Source: an uncultured Eubacteriales bacterium (GTDB taxonomy: Bacteria > Bacillota > Clostridia > Peptostreptococcales > Anaerovoracaceae). Taken from it: a DNA stretch of 36,562 bases. Location of the stretch: contig CACWSO010000022.1 of the NCBI GenBank assembly GCA_902763505.1, positions 1 through 36,562 on the forward strand. The letters are read 5' to 3'. Positions 7,969 through 17,243 of the stretch are shown piece after piece (the stretch's first letter is position 1; each line of letters begins with the position of its first letter). Made by a program: the position numbers and the translations under genes. The notes beneath the pieces were generated by a model that was not told where the DNA came from, made no database searches, and worked only from the letters and a program-made list of their open reading frames with translations.

Positions 7969-9513
7969 TTATTTCGCGTAATCGATTGCGCGTGTCTCGC
8001 GGACAACATTGACTTTGATCTGGCCCGGGTACTCCAGCTCGGACTCGATCTTCTTGGAAATGTCGCGGGCCAGCAGTGCGATGGAATCGTCACCCACTTC
8101 GTCCGGCTTCGCGATGATTCTGATTTCACGTCCCGCCTGAATCGCGTAGGAATTCTCAACGCCCTGGGTTGTATTTGCAATTTCCTCAAGCTTCTGCAGA
8201 CGCTTGATGTAGGACTCGAGTGTCTCACGTCTTGCGCCAGGTCTTGCTGCGGAAAGAGCGTCCGCTGCAGCGATCAGAACGGCCTCTACTGACTTCGGTT
8301 CATAATCGCCGTGGTGGGCTGCCATACCGTTGATGACCGCCTCGGATTCTTTGTACTTACGCAGTACTTCGATGCCGATGTCGACATGGGTACCTTCGCG
8401 CTCGTGGTCGAGGGCCTTGCCGATATCATGCAGCAGTCCTGCACGCTTCGCCAGGGTGATATCCAGTCCCAGCTCGCCTGCCATCAGACCTGCCAGATGC
8501 GCAACTTCGACGGAGTGCTTCAGCACGTTCTGTCCGTATGAAGTTCTGTATCTGAGTCTTCCCAAGAGCTTTACCAGCTCCGGATGCAGGTTGTGGATGC
8601 CAACATCGAAAGTCGCCTGTTCGCCGGCTTCCTTGATGATGGTGTTGACCTCACGCTCTGACTTGTTGACCATCTCTTCGATTCTGGCCGGGTGAATACG
8701 TCCGTCTACAATCAGTTTCTCGAGCGCAAGTCTTGCAATCTCTCTTCTGACCGGATCGAATCCCGACAGGATAACCGCTTCCGGTGTATCATCAATGATG
8801 AGGTCGATGCCAGTTGCGTTCTCAATTGCCCTGATGTTACGTCCTTCACGGCCGATGATGCGGCCTTTCATTTCATCGTTAGGCAAAGGCACAACTGACA
8901 CGGTTGATTCTGCCACGTGGTCGGCGGCACATCTCTGGATCGCTCCGGTGATGATTTCCTTCGCCTTCTTGTCAGCCTCATCCTTTGCTTTGCTTTCGAT
9001 CTCTTTGTAGAGTACCGCTGCGTCGCTGCGGGCTTCCTGTTCCACTTTCTGCAGAATTATTTCTCTTGCTTCCTCGACTGTGTATCCTGAGATTTTCTCC
9101 AGCTCTTCAAGCTGCTTCTTCAAGATCCTGTCCTGTTCCGCAAGTCTGTTTTCGATTTTTCTTTCTTTGTTTGTAATGCTTTCTTCTTTTTTCTCTATGT
9201 TCTCCAGCTTGCGGTCGATGGAATCTTCCTTCTGATTTAATCTCCGCTCTGCCTTTGAAATCTCGTTTCTTCTCTCTCTAATCTCCTTGTCTGCGCTGTT
9301 TCTCTGTCTCTGCGCTTCCTCTTTCGCTTCCAGTACGATTTCTTTCTTGATGCTCTCGGCATTCTTCTCCGCATCCAGAAGCATGTTTTTCGCCTTTGTT
9401 TCGGCGTTTCCGATAGTCTTCTCGCCAATGGATTTACGTAATATATATCCAACCAGCAGCCCTATCAAAAGAGCTACCAGGCAAACTACTACAGGTATGA
9501 TTATATTTGCCAT
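7969..9513 (-). CDS. rny: Ribonuclease Y
   Basis: Membrane-anchored endoribonuclease that starts mRNA decay in many Firmicutes. Seen: an N-terminal membrane helix (residues 5-25), a long charged coiled coil (30-190, rich in E/K/R), a KH RNA-binding domain with [10 protein letters not shown] (217-226), and an HD domain with His333 and the HD pair at 362-363 ([12 protein letters not shown]). The total of 514 residues matches the family. The ribosome binding site AAGGAGG lies about 12 bases from the ATG, rather far, and an out-of-frame ATG lies between them. It is monocistronic, with a consensus promoter and its own terminator. Confidence 0.97.
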   Translation of the reverse strand: MANIIIPVVVCLVALLIGLLVGYILRKSIGEKTIGNAETKAKNMLLDAEKNAESIKKEIVLEAKEEAQRQRNSADKEIRERRNEISKAERRLNQKEDSIDRKLENIEKKEESITNKERKIENRLAEQDRILKKQLEELEKISGYTVEEAREIILQKVEQEARSDAAVLYKEIESKAKDEADKKAKEIITGAIQRCAADHVAESTVSVVPLPNDEMKGRIIGREGRNIRAIENATGIDLIIDDTPEAVILSGFDPVRREIARLALEKLIVDGRIHPARIEEMVNKSEREVNTIIKEAGEQATFDVGIHNLHPELVKLLGRLRYRTSYGQNVLKHSVEVAHLAGLMAGELGLDITLAKRAGLLHDIGKALDHEREGTHVDIGIEVLRKYKESEAVINGMAAHHGDYEPKSVEAVLIAAADALSAARPGARRETLESYIKRLQKLEEIANTTQGVENSYAIQAGREIRIIAKPDEVGDDSIALLARDISKKIESELEYPGQIKVNVVRETRAIDYAK

Positions 9514-9637
9514 ATAGTATCATTTCCTCCTTCCAAGTATTCTGTTTTCAAGATTCACTGCCGAATTCCTGCAGGATCGGCAGACTATATTTTTAACTGA
9601 ACAAAAGTTCTAAGAAAAGTTAAAAGCATACACAGTT

Positions 9638-9666
9638 ATTATATAGGTAAAGGGCACTTTCGTCAA
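9638..9666 (-). promoter_or_regulatory. Sigma-A promoter of rny
   Basis: TTGACG (9661-9666), a 17-base spacer and TATAAT (9638-9643) on the minus strand. It gives a 5' leader of roughly 115 bases, long enough to hold control elements, although I see no known one. Confidence 0.8.
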
Positions 9667-9700
9667 TGAAAATTGACAAAAAATTACAGATGCAAAAGGC

Positions 9701-9728
9701 AATAAAAAAGAACGGGTTGCCCCGTTCT
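9701..9728 (-). terminator. Intrinsic terminator of minD
   Basis: AGAACGGG and CCCGTTCT form a perfect stem with the tetraloop GCAA on the minus strand, followed by TTTTTATT. It starts only 12 bases after the minD stop. Confidence 0.92.
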
Positions 9729-9740
9729 TGTCTGTTCTAT

Positions 9741-10460
9741 CTACCGGACGATCTTCGCCACGATATCCACGAAATTCTTCTCGATATACGTGCCTCTCTT
9801 CATCACAATTGGAATGCCTTTGTTCGTGGAGATGCGGATGTTGTCGTCCTCCTGAATGATACCCACCAAAGGACTTACGAAACTGCTCGTTACAGTCGCA
9901 AGATCCGGCATGTAACCCTCTCTCATGAGCTCAACATTGACTCTGTTCAGGACGACACAAGTGTCTGTGAGGCCTTTGCTCTGCAGGAAACGCTCCGTCA
10001 TATCCGCGTCGCGGCTTGCGGCGAATTCCGGCTCTGTTACGATGACCGCCTTGTCCGCAGGTTCCAAAGACACCTCAAGCATCTCCCCGATGCCTGCCGG
10101 ACAGTCGATGATGATGTAATCAAAAACTTCCCTGAGCTTCGCGCAGAGGATTGCCATATGCAAAGGCGTGATATCCCGTTCGTCAAGTCTCGGCGCTGCA
10201 GCCATGAAATAGAGTGAGCTGAAACCATCCACACGAATAATCGCCTTGCTGATCCTGCAGATGCCTGACAGTACGTCCATGATGTTATAGACGACTCTGT
10301 TTTCCATGCCAAGATAGAGGTCCATATTTCTCAGACCCATATCCATGTCGATGAGCAGCACGTTATAACCTCTCTGGGCCAGCGTTGCTCCCATATTCAC
10401 CGAAAACATTGTTTTGCCGGTTCCTCCTTTACCGGAGGCGACCAGTATCACTTTTCCCAT
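9741..10460 (-). CDS. minD: Septum site-determining ATPase MinD
   Basis: Deviant Walker A ATPase of the ParA/MinD family that recruits MinC to the membrane and blocks division at the poles. Seen: SGKGGTGKT (10-17) with the signature Lys, the switch region IDMDMGLRNMDLYLG (38-52) that separates MinD from other ParA proteins, DCPAGIGEM (Walker B region), and a short C-terminal amphipathic helix (NFVDIVAKIVR) as membrane anchor. An upstream in-frame TTG exists, but GGAG sits 8 bases before the ATG at 10460, which I chose. minC and minE are not adjacent. A possible promoter is TTGACT-N17-CACAAT (10493-10521). Confidence 0.9.
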   Translation of the reverse strand: MGKVILVASGKGGTGKTMFSVNMGATLAQRGYNVLLIDMDMGLRNMDLYLGMENRVVYNIMDVLSGICRISKAIIRVDGFSSLYFMAAAPRLDERDITPLHMAILCAKLREVFDYIIIDCPAGIGEMLEVSLEPADKAVIVTEPEFAASRDADMTERFLQSKGLTDTCVVLNRVNVELMREGYMPDLATVTSSFVSPLVGIIQEDDNIRISTNKGIPIVMKRGTYIEKNFVDIVAKIVR

Positions 10461-10575
10461 TCTTAATCTCCGCAAAAAAACATTTACACTTTATTGTGCA
10501 TTGATTTCCTGCCAGAGTCAAGCGTTAATTATCTGACAAATACCTATGCAACGGCAGACATTCTCAATCGACGTC

Positions 10576-10992
10576 TTATTCCGCTTTGCTCTCGCAGTAC
10601 TTGCATCTGTAGACTCTGTTTTCTCTGTCGGTCAGTTGGAAGACCTGCGGCAGTTCCTGTTCGATGGTCGTGATGCAGCGCGGGTTTTTGCATTTGATGA
10701 TGCCGACGACTTCTTCCGGTGCCTCCAGATGGGAGCGCTTTGCCAGCTTACCGCCGCGGATGATGTTCACCGTGATGCCCGGATCCACATAGCCGACCGC
10801 ATCAAGATTGACGTCGATGATTTTGTCTATTTTGAGGATGTCTTTGCGACCCAGTTTCTCGCTGTGTGCGTTCTGGATCAGCGCGACTTCGCAGTCCAGT
10901 TTATCCAGTCCCAATATGTTGTACAACTTCATTCCCTGCCCTGCCTTGATGTGGTCAAGGACGATACCGTCTTCTATCTTACCTATGATCAT
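10576..10992 (-). CDS. pyrI: Aspartate carbamoyltransferase regulatory chain
   Basis: Regulatory subunit that binds CTP/ATP and tunes PyrB activity. It has an N-terminal allosteric domain and a C-terminal zinc domain with Cys101, Cys106, Cys130 and Cys133 (CKNPRC and CKYC). At 138 residues it is slightly shorter than the E. coli chain of about 150. The stop of pyrB abuts its ATG (TAAATG), so the two are translated in step. The presence of PyrI means pyrimidine feedback acts on the enzyme in this organism. Confidence 0.96.
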   Translation of the reverse strand: MIIGKIEDGIVLDHIKAGQGMKLYNILGLDKLDCEVALIQNAHSEKLGRKDILKIDKIIDVNLDAVGYVDPGITVNIIRGGKLAKRSHLEAPEEVVGIIKCKNPRCITTIEQELPQVFQLTDRENRVYRCKYCESKAE

Positions 10993-11907
10993 TTACGCCA
11001 CCTCCAGTAATTTCAGAATCAGTGCCATTCTAATGTATTTGCCGTTCCGCACCTGCTCGAAGTATTTTGCTCTCGGATCGTCGTCCACTGCGACGGAAAT
11101 CTCGTTGACGCGAGGCAGTGGGTGCAGGATGCTCAGGTCTTCTTTTGCGTTGTCCAGTTTGTCTGGTGTGAGGATGTAGCTGTCCTTCAGTCTCAGGTAA
11201 TCCTGCTCATTGAAGAAGCGCTCTCTCTGTACGCGGGTCATGTAGAGGATGTCCAGCTCCGGCATAGCGCCTTCCAAATCGTCTGTCTCTACGAATTCCA
11301 GTCCCTTCTTGATCATGGTCTCATACTTGAGGTACTCCGGAATGCGCAGCTCCTCCGGTGAGATGAGGATGAACTTGTTGTTTGGGTAGCGGGACATGGC
11401 GTTGATCAGGGAGTGCACTGTCCGGCCGAACTTCAGGTCGCCGCAAAGGCCGATTGTGAGGCCTTCCAGTCTGTCCTTCTCACGGCTTATGGTCAGAAGG
11501 TCTGTCAGCGTCTGGGTCGGATGGTTGTGTCCGCCGTCTCCTGCGTTGATCACAGGCACTGTGGATCTGCGGATGCCGGCTATCGGCGCGCCTTCCTTCG
11601 GGTGCCGCATAGCGATGATGTCTGCATAAGCTCCGACCGTTCTGATCGTGTCTGAAACGCTCTCGCCTTTTGCCGCCGAGGAGCTGTTTGCCTCGGAAAA
11701 TCCCAGAACAACGCCGCCCAGTTCATACATAGCCGCTTCAAAACTCAGCCTCGTTCTCGTTGACGGTTCAAAGAACAGTGTCGCCAGTTTTTTTCCTGCG
11801 CACTTGTGGCTGTACTCCTGCGGATTCGCAATGATGTCCTTGGCCACTTCGATCATCTCGTCCAGTTCCTCGATGGACAGATCCATAATGTCGATTAAAT
11901 GTCTCAA
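10993..11907 (-). CDS. pyrB: Aspartate carbamoyltransferase catalytic chain
   Basis: Joins carbamoyl phosphate and aspartate, the committed step of pyrimidine synthesis. The carbamoyl phosphate motif FEPSTRTR (residues 46-53) and the family motif HPTQTLTDL (about 136-144) are present. Length 304 is normal. The start codon is TTG at 11907, with AAGGAGG 7-8 bases upstream; the first ATG, 7 codons later, has no ribosome binding site and would cut into the first helix. It sits between pyrE (26-base gap) and pyrI. Confidence 0.96.
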   Translation of the reverse strand: MRHLIDIMDLSIEELDEMIEVAKDIIANPQEYSHKCAGKKLATLFFEPSTRTRLSFEAAMYELGGVVLGFSEANSSSAAKGESVSDTIRTVGAYADIIAMRHPKEGAPIAGIRRSTVPVINAGDGGHNHPTQTLTDLLTISREKDRLEGLTIGLCGDLKFGRTVHSLINAMSRYPNNKFILISPEELRIPEYLKYETMIKKGLEFVETDDLEGAMPELDILYMTRVQRERFFNEQDYLRLKDSYILTPDKLDNAKEDLSILHPLPRVNEISVAVDDDPRAKYFEQVRNGKYIRMALILKLLEVA

Positions 11908-11933
11908 TTCGATTCCTCCTTCTATCTCTCAGT

Positions 11934-12542
11934 CTATAAACTGTTTCTAAACTCCATTAACTGATCAATGTCTGATTTGCTGATGTATCCCGTTTCCGCC
12001 GCGGCTTCGCAGGCCGCATCGAAGTCTGTCAGGCTCTTGTACGTGAGCCCTGCCTTTGCAAAGGCATCCCTGCTTTTGTTCAGGTTATATGAAAAGATGC
12101 ACACGACGCCCAGCACCTCCGCGCCGGCCTCTTCCAAAGCCTTCGCTGCGCTGATGACGCTGCCGCCTGTTGAGATCAGATCCTCCACGACGACCACCTT
12201 CTGGCCTTCAGCGACGCGTCCTTCAATTCTGCTGCCCCGGCCGTGATCCTTGGCCGATGATCTGACATACCCCATGGGCAGTCCCATTTCGTGAGCCGCG
12301 ATGGCTGCGTGGGCAATGCCTGCTGTCGCCGTCCCAAAGAGCGCCTCTGCCTGTGGGAATTCTTTTTTGATCAGCTCAATCATTCCCTCCTCAATCACCT
12401 GCCGCGCCTCCGGGTCGCTGAGCACCAGGCGATTGTCGCAATAAATCGGGCTCTTGATCCCGCTGGCCCAGGTGAATGGCTCCTCCGGTCTGAAAAAAAC
12501 TGCTTCTGTTTTCAAAAGGCATTCTGCCGCTTTCTTTCTCAT
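11934..12542 (-). CDS. pyrE: Orotate phosphoribosyltransferase
   Basis: Transfers ribose 5-phosphate from PRPP to orotate to make OMP. The PRPP-binding motif VVVVEDLISTGGS lies at 116-128, with the flexible catalytic loop around RSSAKDHGRGSRIEG (94-108). The 202-residue length suits the family. An AAAGGAATAACAG site precedes the ATG. It lies 60 bases after pyrF. Confidence 0.96.
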   Translation of the reverse strand: MRKKAAECLLKTEAVFFRPEEPFTWASGIKSPIYCDNRLVLSDPEARQVIEEGMIELIKKEFPQAEALFGTATAGIAHAAIAAHEMGLPMGYVRSSAKDHGRGSRIEGRVAEGQKVVVVEDLISTGGSVISAAKALEEAGAEVLGVVCIFSYNLNKSRDAFAKAGLTYKSLTDFDAACEAAAETGYISKSDIDQLMEFRNSL

Positions 12543-12602
12543 CTGTTATTCCTTTCTGTTCTCTCTGTGACTCGCGCTACTTCTGTTGCCGCGCTTGTGC
12601 CT

Positions 12603-13301
12603 CTATCCGATAAACTCCTGCAGGCAGCGGTCATAGGCTGCTGCAGGATCATCTGCCGCTGTAATGCTTCTTCCGACGACGATATAATCTGATCCAAGCT
12701 CTCTTGCCCGCGCTGGTGTTGTGATTCTCTGCTGGTCACCTGCCGCATCGCCTGCCAGCCGCACGCCCGGCGTCACTGTTAGGAACTCTGCGCCCAGTTG
12801 ACCGTGCACCGCCGGCGCTTCCAGCGGTGAGCAAACGACACCGTCCAGACCCGCTTCTTTCGCCCGCTGTCCATATGCAGCGACCACCTCTTCCATAGGG
12901 CGCCCGATGAGAATATCCTGTTCCATCTGCTCCTGGGATGTGGATGTCAGCTGTGTCACCGCAATCAAAAGCGGCCGGCTGCCATCTTCGCGTATCAGTC
13001 CCTTCAGGGCTGCTTCCATCATTTTTTTCGTTCCTGCTGCGTGGACATTGCACATGTCCACATCCATCCTTGACAGCACCTTCATGGCGCGTCCAACGGT
13101 ATTCGGAATATCGTGGAGTTTCAGATCCAGAAAGACCTTGTGTCCCCTCTCCTTGAGTTGCCGTACGATAGCCGGCCCCTCCGCGTAAAACAGTTCCATG
13201 CCGATTTTCACGTAAGGCCGTTTCTCTCCGAACTGCTCCAGAAATTCCATTGTCTCTTGCCCGCTGCTGAAATCGCAGGCGATGATTACATCTTTACCCA
13301 T
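12603..13301 (-). CDS. pyrF: Orotidine 5'-phosphate decarboxylase
   Basis: Converts OMP to UMP, the last step of the pathway. The catalytic charged cluster is in FLDLKLHDIPNTV (Asp59, Lys61, Asp64), with the phosphate-gripping loop near GVRLAGDAAGDQQR and the final VVGRSI motif. This is the short 230-residue group I form. The start has AAAGGACAG upstream, and the gene follows pyrD by 29 bases. Confidence 0.96.
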   Translation of the reverse strand: MGKDVIIACDFSSGQETMEFLEQFGEKRPYVKIGMELFYAEGPAIVRQLKERGHKVFLDLKLHDIPNTVGRAMKVLSRMDVDMCNVHAAGTKKMMEAALKGLIREDGSRPLLIAVTQLTSTSQEQMEQDILIGRPMEEVVAAYGQRAKEAGLDGVVCSPLEAPAVHGQLGAEFLTVTPGVRLAGDAAGDQQRITTPARARELGSDYIVVGRSITAADDPAAAYDRCLQEFIG

Positions 13302-13330
13302 TGTTTCTCTGTCCTTTAATTCTTTATCTA

Positions 13331-14317
13331 CTACATATTCTTTCGAGACTCTTCACTACATATTCCCTCAAGACTTGTGATGCCGTACTTTTCCATGGCC
13401 GCCGGCAGTTCCTCGATGATCTTCACGCAGGCGTAAGGATCCACCAGATTGGCCGATCCGACCTGCACCGCCTTTGCACCGGCCATCATCATTTCGAGGA
13501 CGTCCTCTGCTGATGAGATGCCGCCGCATCCAATGACCGGAATGTCGACCGCGTGGGTCACCTGCCAAACCGCTCTGAGCGCTATCGGGAACACGGCCGG
13601 TCCAGAAAACCCGCCGACTTCCCGCGCCAGTATCGGTTTCCCTGTCCTCAAATCGATCCGCATGCCCAGCAAGGTGTTGATTGCGGTAAGTCCGTCTGCG
13701 CCTGCTGCTTCACATGCTTTGGCGATCTCGGCAATATCCGTTACGTTCGGTGATAATTTTGCAATCAGCGGCTTCTTCGTCTCCCGCCGCACCGCGCTGA
13801 TCACGGACGCCGCTGCATTTGGATCTGTCCCAAAGGCCATCCCGCCGTCTTTCACATTCGGGCAGGAGATGTTCACCTCAATCCACCCGATCTGCGGCTG
13901 CGCCGATTCACAGTCAGCGTTCTGATCTGCCGCTTCCAGTTTCGCTGTCACGGCCGCGTATTCCTCCGGGCTTCCCCCGCATACATTGGCCATGACCGGT
14001 TTGTGGAACACCTTCGCCAGTTCTGGCAGTTCCTCGCTGATGACGGCATCTACGCCCGGGTTTTGCAGGCCCACACTGTTCAGCATGCCCTGCGGACACT
14101 CAGCGATGCGCGGTGTCTCGTTGCCGAACCGCGGCTTCAGTGTGGTGCCCTTGAAAGAAAAGCTTCCCAGCTGGTTGATATCATAGAGTTCGGCGAATTC
14201 CTTCCCGTATCCAAAGGTTCCGCTGGCTGCCATGACGGGGTTGTCCATCTCGATCCCGCAGAGGGTCACTTTCGTGTTGACTGCATTGGCAGTCGCTCCG
14301 TTGATTGTCGCTACCAT
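13331..14317 (-). CDS. pyrD: Dihydroorotate dehydrogenase, class 1B catalytic subunit
   Basis: FMN subunit that oxidises dihydroorotate to orotate and passes electrons to PyrK and then NAD. The class 1 active-site Cys is in EVNISCPNVKDGG (Cys152), and FMN-binding segments include PVIGCGGISSAEDVLEMM. The ATG at 14317 overlaps the pyrK stop by 7 bases; the frame stays open far upstream but only inside pyrK, so this start is taken. A loop insertion (AADQNADCESAQPQ, about 129-142) precedes the active-site strand. With PyrK next door the enzyme is clearly type 1B. Confidence 0.95.
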   Translation of the reverse strand: MVATINGATANAVNTKVTLCGIEMDNPVMAASGTFGYGKEFAELYDINQLGSFSFKGTTLKPRFGNETPRIAECPQGMLNSVGLQNPGVDAVISEELPELAKVFHKPVMANVCGGSPEEYAAVTAKLEAADQNADCESAQPQIGWIEVNISCPNVKDGGMAFGTDPNAAASVISAVRRETKKPLIAKLSPNVTDIAEIAKACEAAGADGLTAINTLLGMRIDLRTGKPILAREVGGFSGPAVFPIALRAVWQVTHAVDIPVIGCGGISSAEDVLEMMMAGAKAVQVGSANLVDPYACVKIIEELPAAMEKYGITSLEGICSEESRKNM

Positions 14318-15087
14318 ACGATCTCGCTCCTTTCCAGTACCGGTCCTTCCACGCAGATCCGCTTGCTGCCGTACTTCGTTCTGCATGAGCACCCCATGCA
14401 CGCGCCGAACCCGCATCCCATGCGCCGCTCGAAACTCATCTGTCCCGGCACATCCTGCGGAGCTTTCTCATCGACCGCTTGCAGCATCCGCTCCGGTCCG
14501 CAAACGAAGAGGCTGTCGTATTCAACTCCGTCCATTCCGTCTGTGACAAACCCTTTCACGCCGCGGCTTCCGTCTTCCGTCGTGATGATGACTTCCGCCC
14601 CAAGTTGCCTGAACTCCGCCTCGTAGAACACGTCTGCCGTGCTCCCAAATCCCAGGAGCACGATTGGCTTCCTGCCCATGCCTGCCAGCCTTTTGCAAAG
14701 ACCATACATGGGCGGTGCTCCCACACCGCCGCCGATTAGCAGTGGCTTCGAGAATGTCCCGTTCAGATTGAATCCATTGCCCAGCGGATAGAGGATATCC
14801 AGCGTCTCACCTGCTTGCATCCTGCTCATCTGTTCCGTACCACGGCCGACAGTCTTGTAGATGATTGTGATCGTATCTTCTGTCCAGTCGCAGATGGAAA
14901 TCGGTCTGCGCAGGTACTGCCCTTCGAGCTTGATATTGATGAACTGACCTGGGCGGATTGCTTCAGCGGCTGCGCCTTCTCTGCCGCTGCCGCTTGCTGC
15001 GCCGTCGTCCGGCAACTGCAGCACCATCTCATAGATTCCCTCTGCCAGTTGCCGCCGGGATTGTATTGTTACGATTTCATTTCTCAT
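14311..15087 (-). CDS. pyrK: Dihydroorotate dehydrogenase electron transfer subunit
   Basis: FAD and 2Fe-2S subunit of the 1B enzyme. Seen: FAD-binding RRPISICDW (60-68), NAD-domain LIGGGVGAPPMYGL (117-130), and the cluster Cys residues 225, 230, 233 and 245 in CGFGACMGC and RIC. The ATG at 15087 follows CAGGAGAAACT; an earlier in-frame ATG would overlap pyrC and is rejected. Near residues 27-42 an insertion reading GAASGSGREGAAAEA interrupts the first beta-barrel loop. Its DNA shares 17 identical bases with an insertion in ilvN (see findings). Confidence 0.95.
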   Translation of the reverse strand: MRNEIVTIQSRRQLAEGIYEMVLQLPDDGAASGSGREGAAAEAIRPGQFINIKLEGQYLRRPISICDWTEDTITIIYKTVGRGTEQMSRMQAGETLDILYPLGNGFNLNGTFSKPLLIGGGVGAPPMYGLCKRLAGMGRKPIVLLGFGSTADVFYEAEFRQLGAEVIITTEDGSRGVKGFVTDGMDGVEYDSLFVCGPERMLQAVDEKAPQDVPGQMSFERRMGCGFGACMGCSCRTKYGSKRICVEGPVLERSEIVW

Positions 15088-15109
15088 AGTTTCTCCTGTT
15101 TTTTCCCTT

Positions 15110-16312
15110 TCACCCGTTTCTGCTGTACACGATTTCTCCATTCATAACCGTCATCATGCATCTGCCCTGCACTGTCCATCCGTCGAAAGGCGTGCTCCTG
15201 CCTTTGCTCTGGAACTGGTTTGGGTCGATTCTGTAACGGCTGTCCAAATCCCAGACCGTGAAGGTCGGTTCCGGATCTTCCTCGTTCGGCATGTTGCTTT
15301 TGATCTTAAATCTGTTGTTTGGGCGGTCTGTCAGAAGCTCAATCAGTTGTGCCATAGTTAGGACGCCCTCTTTCACCAGCTTCGTGTATAGCACTGGGAA
15401 GGCGGTTTCCAACCCGACGATGCCGTACGCGCTGCCTTGGAAGCCTTTGTTCTTCTCTTCCTTGCTGTGTGGCGCGTGATCTGTCGCTATCATATCAATC
15501 GTTCCGTCTGTCAACGCCTCTAAAAGCGCTTCTCGATCTGCACCTGTCTTGATCGGCGGATTCATCTTGAAGCGACCGTCATCCGCCAGCTCATCATCCG
15601 CCAGCACCAGATAGTGGGGCGCCGTCTCGCAGGTCACATCCATGCCTGTTGCCTTTGCAACTCGGATGAGCTCCAGTGATTCCCGCGTCGAGGCGTGGCA
15701 CATATGATATGGACATCCGGTCAGTGCTGCGAGCTCCAGGTCTCTGTCCAGCTGCCTGTACTCGGCTTCTCTGCTCTCCCTCGGAAATCTTGTATCCTCG
15801 CAGTGCGCCACGACGATGCTGCCGGCGGCCTTCACCCGCTCCATAGCTTCCTTCATAAGCCCGTCGTCCATGACGCCGACACCGTCATCCGAAAACCCTG
15901 CAACATGCGGCGCCAGTCCTTCAATATCCGAGAGTTCTTTTCCCTTCTCGCCGCGGGTCAAAGACCCCAGCGGGTGCACACCGATGCAGGCATCCCTCTC
16001 GATGATCTCCGTCTGAGCCCTCAAATGTTCCAGGTCGTCCGGAACCGGATCCAGATTCGGCATCGTCAGCACGTGGGTGAATCCCCCCGCTGCTGCCGCG
16101 AGACTTCCCGTCCGAATTGTCTCCTTATAAGAAAAACCCGGCTCTCTCAAATGAACATGTACATCTGAGAAACCGGGTAAAATATAATAACCGTCAATAT
16201 TTTCAATGTTTGTATCGGGAAAAGCAAGTCGCGCACCTTCGGAAGACACCGCCTCCCGTATGGTGCCACGCACCTCCGCAATTGTCATTCCTGTTTTGAA
16301 TTTCTCCCTCAT
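15110..16312 (-). CDS. pyrC: Dihydroorotase
   Basis: Zinc amidohydrolase that closes carbamoyl aspartate to dihydroorotate. The metal-binding HVHLREPG motif is at 52-59, MPNLDPVPDD is the second family signature, and MIATDHAPHSKEEK carries the catalytic Asp. At 400 residues it is a little short for the class I (B. subtilis type) enzyme, with a reduced N-terminal strand region. It is the first gene of the pyr cluster and has a strong AGGAGG site 7 bases before the ATG. Confidence 0.95.
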   Translation of the reverse strand: MREKFKTGMTIAEVRGTIREAVSSEGARLAFPDTNIENIDGYYILPGFSDVHVHLREPGFSYKETIRTGSLAAAAGGFTHVLTMPNLDPVPDDLEHLRAQTEIIERDACIGVHPLGSLTRGEKGKELSDIEGLAPHVAGFSDDGVGVMDDGLMKEAMERVKAAGSIVVAHCEDTRFPRESREAEYRQLDRDLELAALTGCPYHMCHASTRESLELIRVAKATGMDVTCETAPHYLVLADDELADDGRFKMNPPIKTGADREALLEALTDGTIDMIATDHAPHSKEEKNKGFQGSAYGIVGLETAFPVLYTKLVKEGVLTMAQLIELLTDRPNNRFKIKSNMPNEEDPEPTFTVWDLDSRYRIDPNQFQSKGRSTPFDGWTVQGRCMMTVMNGEIVYSRNG

Positions 16313-16344
16313 TCAAACCTCCTGCTGATTTCTTTTCCTCGCAG

Positions 16345-16373
16345 TTTATACCATACCGCAGGGGCTGTGTCAA
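16345..16373 (-). promoter_or_regulatory. Consensus sigma-A promoter of the pyr cluster
   Basis: TTGACA (16368-16373), a 17-base spacer and TATAAA (16345-16350) on the minus strand. The predicted start point near 16338 leaves a leader of only about 26 bases, with no room for a PyrR-type attenuator. Confidence 0.85.
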
Positions 16374-16437
16374 TGACTTTTTACGCGTTGTCCGTTGCTT
16401 TTTTCGTGCAGTGTTTTGATATGTCTTCTTTCCCCTT

Positions 16438-17118
16438 TCAGGTGATATATCCAAGTCCTTTCATACTCACATAATCCCCGTCTCCAATGATGATGTGATC
16501 AATCACCGGAATGCCCAGCAGTTTCCCGACTTCCACCAGCCGTTTCGTCGAATCGATGTCTTCCTGAGAGGGGCTCGGATCGCCGCTCGGGTGGTTATGT
16601 ATAAAAGCAACAGAGCCTGCGCTTCTTCTCACAGCCGGACTGAATACTTCCCGCGGATGACTCACCGACGAGTTGATGTCGCCGACAGATACTTCGTGTT
16701 CCTCCAGGATTTCTCCCCGCGAATTGATCAGCAGACACTTGAAATGCTCCTTCTTCTCATACCGCAGCCGCTCCAGAAAAAGCTGCGCGATGTCCTCCGG
16801 GCATTTGATCCTGACCCGCTCCTCCGGCGGCAGACACATGAGCCGTTTTCCCAGTTCCAGCGCCGCCAGCAGCATGCAGGTTTTCGCGACGCCCATGCCT
16901 GAGACCCGTTTCAGCTCCTCCGGGCTGCACTCCGCCAGATACCGCAGTCCTCGCTTATCCATGGCCAGCAGTTCCCCAGCCAGATCCACCACCGACTTCT
17001 TCCTCGTTCCTGTACCGAGGAGGACCGCCAGCACCTCCACCGTCGACAGACTCTCCGGCCCGTCCCGCAAAAGCTTCTCCCGCGGCTTCTCACTTTCCGG
17101 CAATTTGCTGAGTTTCAT
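16438..17118 (-). CDS. radC: RadC-family JAMM-domain protein
   Basis: A 226-residue RadC/YsxA protein. It has an N-terminal helix-hairpin-helix region (about 60-90, VSGMGVAKTCML) and a C-terminal JAB/JAMM metalloprotease-like domain with HNHPSGDPSPSQED (from residue 174). The true role of the family is unsettled; the old DNA-repair link was not upheld. A strong AAAGGAGGG site precedes the ATG. The array of half-sites at 17244-17484 lies upstream of its likely promoter, so radC is the nearest candidate for control by it. Confidence 0.92.
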   Translation of the reverse strand: MKLSKLPESEKPREKLLRDGPESLSTVEVLAVLLGTGTRKKSVVDLAGELLAMDKRGLRYLAECSPEELKRVSGMGVAKTCMLLAALELGKRLMCLPPEERVRIKCPEDIAQLFLERLRYEKKEHFKCLLINSRGEILEEHEVSVGDINSSVSHPREVFSPAVRRSAGSVAFIHNHPSGDPSPSQEDIDSTKRLVEVGKLLGIPVIDHIIIGDGDYVSMKGLGYIT

Positions 17119-17189
17119 CTCAATCCCTCCTTTTCAAAAGCATTGCAAAATCAGTCGTTCTTGTGTTTGCCCCAATTTTATGTGTTAAT

Positions 17190-17217
17190 ATTTTACATCA
17201 TATCCATTAAATAGCAA
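17190..17217 (-). promoter_or_regulatory. Possible radC promoter
   Basis: TTGCTA (17212-17217), a 16-base spacer and TAAAAT (17190-17195) on the minus strand. The match is moderate. The half-site array begins 27 bases upstream of the -35. Confidence 0.45.
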
Positions 17218-17243
17218 TCCATTTTTTTACTTTTCCTTTTGCG

